Of a DNA stretch of 45,144 nt, positions 8,732-17,002 are shown one piece after another. Source of the DNA: Actinomycetota bacterium (GTDB lineage Bacteria > Actinomycetota > Thermoleophilia > Gaiellales > Gaiellaceae). How positions within the stretch are numbered: position 1 is the first letter of the stretch; each line of letters opens with the position of its first letter. The position numbers and the translations under genes were made by a program. The stretch covers positions 1-45,144 of the forward strand of contig VAWI01000023.1 of NCBI GenBank assembly GCA_005884005.1, read 5' to 3'. Below the pieces are notes generated by a model. That model searched no databases. It saw only the letters and a program-made list of their open reading frames with translations, and was not told the origin of the DNA.

Positions 8732-11700
8732 GTGGAGGTCGGCAAGCTCATCGCCCGCTGGCCCGTCTTGAGACAAGCCGCGGAGCGCGACCCGCTGGGG
8801 CGGGGCAAGGCGGTTCAGTCGCGGCGAACCGAGCGGCTTCGCCCGCGCACCGACGGCGCGCAGCACGTCGTCAAGTCGGTCTGTCCCTACTGCGCGGTCG
8901 GCTGTGGCCAACTCGTCTATATCCGCGACGGCAAGGTCGACCAGATCGAGGGCGACCCGGACAGCCCGATCTCGCGCGGCCGCCTCTGCCCCAAGGGCGC
9001 GGCTTCGAAGAGCCTCGTCACGAGCCCGCTGCGACTCGACAAGGTCAAGTACCGGCGCCCGTACGGGACCGGGTGGGAGGAGCTGCCGCTCGAGGATGCG
9101 ATGGAGATGATCGCCGACCGCGTGATCGAGACCCGGCGCTCGACCTGGGAGGACGCGGACGAGCAAGGCAACCGGCTTGCCCGGACGATGGGCATCGCCA
9201 TGCTCGGCGGCGCCACCTTGGACAACGAAGAGAACTACCTGATCAAGAAGCTGGCCATGGGTCTCGGCATCGTCCAGGTCGAGAACCAGGCCCGCATATG
9301 ACACAGCTCCACGGTCCCCGGTCTGGGGACCTCGTTCGGACGAGGCGGCGCCACGGACTTCCAGCAAGACCTGGCCAACTCGGACTGCATCCTGATCATG
9401 GGCTCGAATATGGCCGAGAACCATCCGGTCGGATTCCAGTGGGTGATGGAGGCGCGGTTGAAGGGTGCAAGGGTGATCCACGTCGATCCGCGGTTCACGC
9501 GCACAAGTGCAGCGGCAAACCTCTTCGTGTCGATCCGCGCCGGGACCGACATCGCCTTCCTCGGCGGTGTCGTCAACTACATCCTCGAAAACGAGCGCTG
9601 GTTCGACGAGTACGTCAAGCACTACACGAACGCGCCGGTGATCATCGACGAGCGCTTCAAGGACACAGAGGACCTCGACGGCTTCTTCTCCGGGTTCGAC
9701 CCCGAGGCACGTGTCTATGACACCTCGACTTGGCATTACTCCGGCCTCCCGGTCCAGGAGACCGCGGGTGAGCGCTCGAAGGGCGGCACGAAGGGCGAGC
9801 AGTCAGGGCACGGCGCGCAGGCCGGCCAGTTCGTCCACGGCGAGCCGCCGGAGGAGGACCCGACCCTCCAGCACCCACGCTGCGTCTTCCAGCTCCTGAG
9901 GAAGCACTTCCGCCGTTACACGCCCGAGCTCGTCTCCCGCGTCTGCGGGTGCACGAAGGAGCAGTTCCTCGAGGTTGCCGAGGCCCTCTGCGAGAACTCG
10001 GGCCGGGAAAGGACGAGCGCGATCGTCTACTCGGTCGGTTGGACCCAGCACACGGTCGGCGTCCAGTACATCCGAACCGCGGCGATCGTCCAGCTTCTAC
10101 TCGGGAACATCGGCCGCCCGGGCGGCGGCATCGTCGCCCTTCGCGGCCACGCCTCGATCCAGGGCTCGACCGACATGGCGACCCTCTACAACATCCTCCC
10201 CGGCTACATGCCGATGCCGCACGCCAAGCAAGACACGGACCTCGCGACCTACATCGACAACCACAGCAGCACGATTGGGTGGTGGGGTCACCTCGACGCC
10301 TTCTTCACCAGCCAGCTGAAGGCGTTCTGGGGCGAACACGCGACCAAGGAGAACGACTTCTGCTTCGACTACCTGCCGAGGATCAACGCCGACCACTCCA
10401 CCTATCAGACCGCGTTCGACATGCTCGACGGCAAGGTCACGGGCTTCTTCCTGCTCGGTGAGAATCCGGGCGTTGGCTCTTCTCACGCGAAGCTGCAGCG
10501 GCTCGCGCTCGCGAGCCTGGACTGGCTCGTCGTCCGCGACCTCTACGAGATCGAGAGCGCCTCTTTCTGGAAGGACGCGCCGGAGCTCGAGACCGGCGAG
10601 CTCGAGACGGAAAAGATCGGCACGGAGGTCTTCCTGATGCCGGCTGCCGCACACGTCGAGAAGGACGGCGCCTTCACGAACACCCAGCGCCTCCTCCAGT
10701 GGCACTTCAAGGCGCTCGAGCCGGAAGGCGACCGGCGCTCCGAACTCTGGTTCATGTACCACCTCGGGCGAAAGCTGCGCGAGAAGCTAGCGGACTCGGA
10801 CGACCCGCGCGACAAGCCTCTGCTCGAGTTGGCCTGGCAGTACGCGACGAGCGGCCCATACGAGGACCCGAGCGCGGATCAGGTGCTACGGGAGATCAAC
10901 GGCGTCGGCCCTGACGGCTCGGCGCTCGGAACCTACGCCGACCTGAAGAGCGACGGCTCGACGGCGTCGGGCTGCTGGCTCTACGTCGGCTCCTACGCGG
11001 ACGAGGAGAACAAGCCCGCGCGCAAGGTGCCCGGCCAAGAGCAGGACTGGATCGCGAAGAAGTGGGGCTGGGCCTGGCCGCTGAACCGCCGGATTCTCTA
11101 CAACCGCGCCTCGGCGGATCCCGAGGGCAAGCCGTGGTCGGAGCGCAAGAAGCTGGTCTGGTGGGACACGGCGCAGAAGAAATGGGTGGGGGCCGACAAC
11201 CCTGACTTCCAGGAGGAGAAGCCCCCCACGTACGTTCCGCCGAACGGCGCCAGAGCCGAGAACGCGATCGCCGGCGACCACCCCTTCATCCTCCAGTCCG
11301 ACGGACGCGGTTGGCTGTTCGCTGCGGCGGGGCTGATGGACGGGCCGATGCCGACGCACTACGAGCCGCACGAGTCGCCTTTCTCCAACCCCCTCTATTC
11401 GCAGCGCTCGAACCCGACGCGCCAGCTCTTCGCCCGCAGGGAAAATCCCTACAACCCCGCCGAGAGCGACGCCTATCCCTACGTCGTCTGGACCTACCGG
11501 CTGACCGAGCACCACACGGCGGGCGGGATGACCCGGACGCTTCCCTACCTCGCCGAGCTGCAGCCCGAGTTCTTCTGCGAGGTCTCGCCCGAGCTGGCGG
11601 ACGAGCGCGAGCTCGAACACGGCGGCTGGGCGACGATCGTGACCGCGCGGACGGCGATCGAGGCCCGCGTGCTGGTCACCGAGCGGATGAAGCCGCTCGT

Positions 11701-11932
11701 GGTCGACGGCAGGAAGGTCCACCATGTCGGCGTCCCCTACCACTGGGGAACACGCGGCCTGACGACCGGCGACTCCGGCAACGATCTCTTTCCGGTGGCA
11801 CTCGACCCGAACGTCCACATCCAGGAGGTCAAGGCCGCCACCTGCGACATCCGGCCGGGGCGCCGGCCTCGCGGAAAGGCCCTGACGGAGCTCGTCGCGA
11901 GCTATCCACGAACGGTCGGAGACGAGGCGTGA
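8732..11932 (+). CDS. Selenocysteine formate dehydrogenase, catalytic alpha subunit
   Basis: Molybdopterin (bis-MGD) formate dehydrogenase oxidising formate to CO2. The reading frame contains one in-frame TGA at 9299-9301 (residue 190) and continues uninterrupted for another 876 codons. The sequence around it, NQARI-U-HSSTV followed by SFGRGG, is the active-site region of the family, where selenocysteine or cysteine coordinates the metal. The N-terminal [4Fe-4S] ligands are Cys51, Cys54, Cys58 and Cys86 (CPYCAVGC, CPKG). Total length is 1066 residues, close to the FdnG/FdoG size. No twin-arginine signal is seen. GTG 8732 is chosen because it sits at proper distance from GGAAAGG; TTG 8729 is an alternative. 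The stop overlaps the GTG of the next gene. Confidence 0.9.
9299..9338 (+). promoter_or_regulatory. UGA selenocysteine codon and bacterial SECIS-like hairpin
   Basis: Eleven bases after the TGA (9299-9301) lies a perfect 7-bp stem, GGTCCCC (9313-9319) with GGGGACC (9325-9331), closing the five-base loop GGTCT. The well-studied E. coli fdhF SECIS also shows GGUCU in its apical loop at a similar distance from UGA, where SelB binds. Codon, spacing, loop sequence and family context all agree. The hairpin also codes for protein, as expected of bacterial SECIS elements. Confidence 0.88.
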
Positions 11933-12867
11933 AGCCGGGCGACGGCGTCGAGACCTACGAGGCAGAGGCGCAGCCGCGGCTCGGCTTCTTCACCGACACG
12001 TCGGTCTGCATCGGCTGCAAAGCCTGCGAGGTCGCCTGCAAGGAGTGGAACCTCGTTCCCGAGGACGGACTCGCCTGGACCGGGCACTCCTACGACAACA
12101 CCGGCGAACTGAACGCGAACACCTGGCGCCACGTCGCCTTCATCGAGCAGCAGGCGCCTGACCCGATCAAGCAGGGCAAGCAGGACTTCCGCTGGCTGAT
12201 GGAGTCCGACGTGTGCAAGCACTGCACCCACGCCGGCTGCCTCGACGTCTGCCCGACGGGGGCGATCTTCCGCACCGAGTTCGGCACTGTCGTGATCCAG
12301 GACGACGTCTGCAACGGCTGCGGCTACTGCGTCACGGCATGCCCCTTCGGGGTGATCGGCAAGCGGGAACGAGCCGCCGCGTCTTCTCCAGCCGGGGCCG
12401 GACGGACGTCCGGGCAAAGCCCGGACGTCCTCCAAACGGCCGTCGCAAGCGACGGCCTGGGCGCGATCACGAAGCGCGAGCTCGGCGGCGACGGGGGCAT
12501 GCACAAGTGCACGCTTTGCTACGACCGGCTCCAAAACGGGATGGAGCCCGCCTGCGCGAAGGCTTGCCCCACGGACTCGATCCAGTTCGGCCCTTTGGAC
12601 GAGCTGGTCGAGCGCGCCCGGGAGCGCTGCGGCGACCTCGTCGAGGCGGGCGTCTCCGAGGCGCGCCTCTACCTCGCGGACGAGAACGACGGGATCGGCG
12701 GCGCCGGTGCCTTCTTTCTGCTGCTTGACGAGCCGGAGGTCTACGGGCTTCCGCCGCAGCCGATCGTGCCGACCAAGAACCTGGGCACGATCTGGGGCGC
12801 GGCCGCGGTCGCCGCCGGCGCGCTGGCCGTCGGGGTCGCGGCCGCGTTCCTCCGAGGTGAGGAATGA
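11929..12867 (+). CDS. Formate dehydrogenase iron-sulfur (beta) subunit
   Basis: A 312-residue four-cluster ferredoxin-like subunit carrying electrons from the catalytic subunit toward the membrane. Cysteine groups are CIGCKACEVAC (27-37), CKHCTHAGCLDVCP, CNGCGYCVTACP and CTLCYDRL...CAKACP. One hydrophobic helix near the C-terminus (about 285-308) resembles the anchor of FdnH. Between the third cluster (CPFGVIGK) and HKCTLC lies about 38 residues of extra sequence encoded largely by a palindromic DNA repeat at 12404-12457, which keeps the frame open. GTG 11929 overlaps the alpha-subunit stop (GTGA), and the stop overlaps the next ATG, so the three subunits are coupled. Confidence 0.92.
   Translation: MKPGDGVETYEAEAQPRLGFFTDTSVCIGCKACEVACKEWNLVPEDGLAWTGHSYDNTGELNANTWRHVAFIEQQAPDPIKQGKQDFRWLMESDVCKHCTHAGCLDVCPTGAIFRTEFGTVVIQDDVCNGCGYCVTACPFGVIGKRERAAASSPAGAGRTSGQSPDVLQTAVASDGLGAITKRELGGDGGMHKCTLCYDRLQNGMEPACAKACPTDSIQFGPLDELVERARERCGDLVEAGVSEARLYLADENDGIGGAGAFFLLLDEPEVYGLPPQPIVPTKNLGTIWGAAAVAAGALAVGVAAAFLRGEE
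12404..12457 (+). repeat. Double-hairpin repeat inserted inside the fdh beta gene
   Basis: Two adjacent perfect hairpins. The first is GGACGTCCGGGC, loop AAA, GCCCGGACGTCC (12404-12430). After a TCCAAAC spacer comes GGCCGTCGC-AA-GCGACGGCC (12438-12457). Same layout as the copies at 38873-38920, 41863-41913 and 41974-42024. Here it lies within a coding frame without breaking it. Confidence 0.85.
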
Positions 12868-13817
12868 GCGCCACCTCGCCCACCGACGCGCTCTCCTACT
12901 ACGGCCGGCCGATCATCAAGGAGCCGGTCTGGGAAACCGACATCCCGCTCTACTTCTTCACCGGCGGTCTCGCGGGCGCATCCGACCTGCTCGCGCTGGG
13001 CGCGCAGCTTTCCGGCAACCACCGGCTCAGGGTTTCGGCGCTCGCGGCGGCGGCTGCCGGCGCTGCGATCAGTCCCTACTTCCTGATCAAGGACCTCGGC
13101 AGGCCGCTGCGCTTCCTGAACATGCTCCGCGTCTTCAAGGTCACGTCGCCAATGAGCGTGGGCACCTGGATCTTCTCCGCGGAGTCGGCGACGACCGCGG
13201 TCGCCGCAGCGTGCGAGCTGTTCAGCGTCATGCCACGGCTGCGCGTGACCGCACAGTTCTTCGCCGGGCTGATCGGTCCCGCCCAGGCGACGTACACAGG
13301 CGCGCTGGTCGCGCAGTCGGTCGTGCCGGCGTGGCATGAAGCCCGACGAGAGCTGCCCGTCCTGTTCGCCTCGAGCGCCTCCGCCAGTGCAGGGGGCGCT
13401 GCGGCGATTCTGACGCCGGCCGAGCACGCCGGGCCGGCCCGCCGCCTTGGCATCATCGGCGGCGTTGCCGAGCTCGCAGCTTCCAAGCTGATGGAGTGGC
13501 GGCTCGGCAAGCTGGTCGGCTCGGTCTATCACGAAGGCGAGGCAGGCAAGTACACGCGGCTCGCGACCGCGAGCACGCTTGCGGGCACAGCTCTGATGGC
13601 GCTTGCCGGGCGGCGCCGCGAGGGCGCCGCGGCCGCCGGCACGCTGCTCTTGACCGGCTCGCTCTGCAAGCGCTTCGCCGTCTATCACGCCGGCAAGCAG
13701 TCGGCGCGCGATCCGCACCACACGTCCATCCCACAGAAGGAGCGCGGCGGCCGCGCGGTGACTCAGCCGAGCAGCCGAACCGGCAACGGCTCCTCGCCGT
13801 CCCCGACGACGCGGTAG
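12864..13817 (+). CDS. NrfD/PsrC-type membrane subunit of formate dehydrogenase
   Basis: A 317-residue polytopic protein of the NrfD/PsrC family, a heme-free quinone-reactive anchor for molybdopterin enzymes. The start SYYGRPIIKEPVWETDIPLY and the following TGGLAGASDLLAL helix are typical, as is the conserved YFLIKDLGRPLRF segment. About eight hydrophobic segments follow before a hydrophilic tail. It takes the place of the diheme cytochrome b gamma subunit of E. coli FdnGHI, so electrons probably go directly from Fe-S centres to quinone. It starts in an ATGA overlap with the beta subunit. Its last 55 bases overlap the convergent peptidase gene. Confidence 0.9.
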   Translation: MSATSPTDALSYYGRPIIKEPVWETDIPLYFFTGGLAGASDLLALGAQLSGNHRLRVSALAAAAAGAAISPYFLIKDLGRPLRFLNMLRVFKVTSPMSVGTWIFSAESATTAVAAACELFSVMPRLRVTAQFFAGLIGPAQATYTGALVAQSVVPAWHEARRELPVLFASSASASAGGAAAILTPAEHAGPARRLGIIGGVAELAASKLMEWRLGKLVGSVYHEGEAGKYTRLATASTLAGTALMALAGRRREGAAAAGTLLLTGSLCKRFAVYHAGKQSARDPHHTSIPQKERGGRAVTQPSSRTGNGSSPSPTTR

Positions 13818-14446
13818 GCGCCGGCGCCCTCGCGCACGCTCACTGCTTCGATCAGCCCGGTTCCGACGTAGTGCAGGCCGACGCCGTCGTCGGCGGCAAC
13901 GCCGGGTGGGAACCCTTCGGCGACGAGCCTCGTATAGACCGGCCGCCGTAGCTCCTCGCCGTCGTAGTGCGGACAAGCGCTGCCGCCGAGGAAGCCGAGC
14001 CCGTCGCGCATGCCCTCGAGCTGCGGGCCGAACGAGTCGGTGATTCCCGCCTCGAACCAACAGATCATCCCGGCGCTCCAGCCGGTTAGCACGATTCCGC
14101 TCTCCCACGCCTCCCGCAGAATCCGGTCGAAGCCGTGCGCGCGCCAGATCGCTAGGGCGTTCGCGGTGTTGCCGCCGCCGACGAAGATCACGTCCTGGTC
14201 GAGCGCGAACCCGCGCAGGTCGTCCGGCGGCCAGGGGAAGAACGGCAGGTAGGAGGGTCGCGCATCCTCCGGTAGCTGGCCGAAGAGACGCAGCACAGGG
14301 CCGGCATCGTCCCCCACAGCCGTTGGGACGACACAGACCTTCGGCGAGGACTTGCCGGCGAGCCCGACAACGTGGGCGAGCAACCGCCGCGTCTCCTCCT
14401 CGGTCGACCCCCCGCCGCCGAGCCCGAGGATTTGCCGCTCCGCCAT
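13763..14446 (-). CDS. Peptidase E-like (S51) serine hydrolase
   Basis: A 227-residue protein of the S51 family (aspartyl dipeptidase PepE and cyanophycinase-like relatives). The nucleophile is Ser124 in LTGWSAGM. Asp137 (GITDSFG) and His160 (ACPHYDGE) are spaced as expected for the rest of the triad. An N-terminal GLGGGGS loop and IFVGGGNTANAL are conserved family features. No signal peptide is visible, so it is probably a cytoplasmic peptidase; the exact substrate is unknown. It is convergent with and overlaps the NrfD gene by 55 bases, which is unusual but both frames are well supported by family motifs. Confidence 0.9.
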   Translation of the reverse strand: MAERQILGLGGGGSTEEETRRLLAHVVGLAGKSSPKVCVVPTAVGDDAGPVLRLFGQLPEDARPSYLPFFPWPPDDLRGFALDQDVIFVGGGNTANALAIWRAHGFDRILREAWESGIVLTGWSAGMICWFEAGITDSFGPQLEGMRDGLGFLGGSACPHYDGEELRRPVYTRLVAEGFPPGVAADDGVGLHYVGTGLIEAVSVREGAGAYRVVGDGEEPLPVRLLG

Positions 14447-14579
14447 CGGAAACCGAGTCTAGGCCGGTTCGGACAGGAGGTGCGCCCCGGTGCGCGAAGG
14501 ACTTCTTCGGTGTCGCTGCGAGGAGGGTTGCGGTTTTTCCAAGGACGAGCCAACCTCTGAGTACCGACGCCGACCCGTC

Positions 14580-14978
14580 GTGAGCTCCGGACCCGAACCG
14601 ACCGCCGTCAAGACGGTCCTCATTTGCGAGGACGATTCGAACCTGCGCACGCTCGTGCGGCTGGCGCTCGGTGACGGCTATCGGTTCTTCGAGGCTCCAG
14701 ACGGCCCGAGCGGGCTCGCGCTCGCCCACAGAACGCAGCCGGATTTGATCGTGCTCGATCTGATGCTGCCAGGCCAAAGCGGCCTCGAGGTGCTTGCGGA
14801 GCTACGGCGCGCAGACGATCTCGCGGGGACTCCGGTGATCGTGATCAGCGCCTGGTCCCACTCGGACGAGACGGCGATCGAGGCCGGTGCGGACCGCTTC
14901 GTTGCAAAGCCGTTCGACCCCAACGAGCTCCGTGACGCCGCCGTCGCCTTGCTCGAGGACGATGGCGTTCTGGACTGA
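14580..14978 (+). CDS. Single-domain response regulator
   Basis: A receiver-only regulator of about 132 residues. From GTG 14580, the acidic pocket is Glu17-Asp18-Asp19, the phospho-acceptor Asp60 (IVLDLMLPG), the Ser90 switch position and Lys110 (VAKPF). No output domain follows, so it may act through protein contacts or phosphotransfer. The start is uncertain: the frame is open to 14490 and no good ribosome-binding site precedes the GTG. Its last 17 bases overlap the histidine kinase gene, so the two are presumably a pair. Confidence 0.85.
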   Translation: MSSGPEPTAVKTVLICEDDSNLRTLVRLALGDGYRFFEAPDGPSGLALAHRTQPDLIVLDLMLPGQSGLEVLAELRRADDLAGTPVIVISAWSHSDETAIEAGADRFVAKPFDPNELRDAAVALLEDDGVLD

Positions 14979-16473
14979 CCGTCGCTCTGCGTCGCTCTCG
15001 GCCCGCTTGATGGCCGGGAGCGCCCTGCTCGCATTACTCGTCGCGGCTGCCTTCGGGATCCTGGTCTACGCCGTCACGACCCTCGATGACGCAACGAAGC
15101 GCGAGCGCCACGCGAAGGCGGTCACCGCGCAGACTCTCCAGCTCGAGAAGCTCATGCTCGACCTCGACACGGGCCTACGCGGCTTCGTGCTCACCGGCAA
15201 GAACGACCTGCTCAGACCGTGGACGAGCGCCCGCGCCGCGCTTCCCGGACGGCTCGACGCCTTCCGGCGGCTCGCCTCGACAACCGCCGACGAGCGGCGC
15301 AGGGCCGAAAGCCTCATCACCGCAATCAATCAGTACGTGAACGATTACGCGGAGCCCGTGGTCGAGATCGCGCGCACGACTCCCGCCGCCTCTCGAACCG
15401 TGATCGTCAGGGTCGAAGGGGCAGAGGAGCTCGCCGGCATCCGTAGCCGCTTCGGGAATTTCCTCTCAACCGAGAACGCCCTTTCGGCCGCCCGGACGTC
15501 CGCCGCACAGCGTCGCTCCGACGAGGCGATCGCTGCGGCGGTGGCCGGCCTGATCGCTTCGGCCTTGCTGATCACCGGGTTCGGTTTCTATCTCGCCCGG
15601 TCGATCGCGCGCCCGGTGCGGGAGGTCGCGGAAGGCGCCGCGCGCCTCGCGGGCGGCGACCTGGCGACGCGTCTCAAGCCCCAGGGTTCCGGCGAGGTCG
15701 AGGAGCTGACGGACGCGTTCAACAGAATGGCCGAGCGGCTCGAGGCGAGCCGGCGCGAGCTCGAGGCGCAGAACGAACGGCTGCGGGAGAGCGAGAAGGC
15801 CAAATCTGAGCTCGTCAGCGTCGTGGCGCACGAGTTGAGGACGCCCCTCGCAAGCGTTCTCGGCTTTACGTCCGTCTTGCGTCAGCGGGAAGTCACCGAC
15901 GAGCAGCGACGCGAGTATCTCGGCATCATCGAAGCGCAGGCCAGGAGACTTGCCGCCCTCGTCAACGACTTTCTTGACGTCCAGCGCCTCGAGGAGGGGG
16001 AGTTGTCGATCGCGAAAGAGCTTGTGGACGTCGGCTCCGTCGTTCGGGAGCAGGCGGAGGTCTTTGCGGGGCAGAGCCCGAAACACCTGCTCGACGTGTC
16101 GCTGCCGGCGACCCCGCTTGCGGTGCGCGGCGACTCGAATCGCCTCGCGCAGGTGGTCGCGAACCTGCTCTCGAACGCAATCAAATATTCGCCCCAGGGT
16201 GGCGTCGTCCGCGTCACCGGAGAACGAGAAGACAGCATCGTCCGGGTCAGCATTCAGGACGAAGGCGTCGGAATCCCCGCGGAGCTCCAGCGCGAGATCT
16301 TCGGCAAGTTCGTCCGCGGACAGGCAACCGCAGAGGGAATCGAGGGAAGTGGTCTCGGCCTTGCGATTTCTCGCTCCCTCGTCGAGGCGCACGGCGGCAG
16401 CATCAACTTCGAGAGCACGAAAGGCAGGGGCTCGACCTTCTGGTTCGAGATCCCCACGGCCTCACCTGAATGA
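14962..16473 (+). CDS. CHASE3/HAMP sensor histidine kinase
   Basis: A 503-residue membrane sensor kinase. TM1 is about 17-39, followed by an extracytoplasmic CHASE3 domain (about 40-185, with the typical DTGLRGFVLTG segment), TM2 (about 191-213), HAMP (about 213-265) and a short coiled coil. The HisKA box has phospho-acceptor His290 (VVAHELRTPL). The catalytic domain shows the N box (LLSNAIKYS), G1 (DEGVGI) and G2 (GSGLGLAIS). It presumably phosphorylates the receiver protein encoded immediately upstream, whose gene it overlaps. ATG 14962 is preferred over an upstream in-frame start because TM1 and a GAGGA ribosome-binding site follow that choice. Confidence 0.92.
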   Translation: MAFWTDRRSASLSARLMAGSALLALLVAAAFGILVYAVTTLDDATKRERHAKAVTAQTLQLEKLMLDLDTGLRGFVLTGKNDLLRPWTSARAALPGRLDAFRRLASTTADERRRAESLITAINQYVNDYAEPVVEIARTTPAASRTVIVRVEGAEELAGIRSRFGNFLSTENALSAARTSAAQRRSDEAIAAAVAGLIASALLITGFGFYLARSIARPVREVAEGAARLAGGDLATRLKPQGSGEVEELTDAFNRMAERLEASRRELEAQNERLRESEKAKSELVSVVAHELRTPLASVLGFTSVLRQREVTDEQRREYLGIIEAQARRLAALVNDFLDVQRLEEGELSIAKELVDVGSVVREQAEVFAGQSPKHLLDVSLPATPLAVRGDSNRLAQVVANLLSNAIKYSPQGGVVRVTGEREDSIVRVSIQDEGVGIPAELQREIFGKFVRGQATAEGIEGSGLGLAISRSLVEAHGGSINFESTKGRGSTFWFEIPTASPE

Positions 16474-16499
16474 GAAGACAAGGAAAGGAAGGAGACACC

Positions 16500-16961
16500 A
16501 TGTCCAGCACCTCAAGGCTGCTCACCGTAGTCGCGCTCCTCGCAGGGCTCGTGGTGTACGCCAGCCTCGAGTCGAGCGCAGCCACCGGTCCGGGATTCAT
16601 CCGCATCACGGATCGGCAGTTCCGCTACACACGCGTCGACGTCGGCCCTCGGGGCCGGAGCCCCGGCGATCAGGAGATCATCTCCGACCTGCTCTTCAAC
16701 AAGAAGATCACGAGCAAGCCGATCGGCTCCGCCCGCTTTCTCTGCACGTTCATGGCTGGGATCACGAGGACGTGCATCGCAACGATCAGCCTCCCGAGGG
16801 GCGAGCTCGTTGCAAGCGGGACGGTCCGCTACCGCCAGTTCTACGACCTCGCGATTGTCGGCGGCACTCGCCTTTACGATGATGCGCGCGGGACGCTGAC
16901 GATCATTCGGGGGACGCGCCGTACCACGCGGGAGCTGCTGTATTTCCGCCTCACCGGCTGA
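16500..16961 (+). CDS. Secreted allene-oxide-cyclase/dirigent-like barrel protein
   Basis: A 153-residue protein with a clear N-terminal signal peptide (hydrophobic residues 7-22, then SSAA). The mature part is rich in beta strands and ends with TVRYRQFYDLAIVGGTRLYD and a DARGTLTI motif. This pattern resembles the allene oxide cyclase/dirigent-like barrel fold found in many actinobacterial secreted proteins; function there is unknown. The two mature cysteines (LCTF and TCIA) could form a disulfide. ATG 16500 has an excellent AGGAAGGAG site. It starts 26 bases after the kinase stop, so it may be cotranscribed. The fold assignment is tentative. Confidence 0.65.
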   Translation: MSSTSRLLTVVALLAGLVVYASLESSAATGPGFIRITDRQFRYTRVDVGPRGRSPGDQEIISDLLFNKKITSKPIGSARFLCTFMAGITRTCIATISLPRGELVASGTVRYRQFYDLAIVGGTRLYDDARGTLTIIRGTRRTTRELLYFRLTG

Positions 16962-16976
16962 GGCGGCCCTAACCTA

Positions 16977-16996
16977 GTCGGCATCGCAAGCGACGC
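16977..16996 (+). repeat. Partial copy of the palindromic repeat
   Basis: Only the second hairpin of the repeat family is seen: GTC followed by GGCATCGC-AA-GCGACGC. It sits in the 41-base gap between two convergent genes (ends at 16961 and 17003), where it could act as a bidirectional terminator. Confidence 0.55.
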
Positions 16997-17002
16997 TTCC
17001 GT

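Noticed and set aside
8729..9301. Short stand-alone 190-residue oxidoreductase fragment followed by a separate 844-residue gene
   Set aside because: The split falls on a TGA at the family's selenocysteine position, with a SECIS-like hairpin directly after it. The two parts are one gene in one frame.
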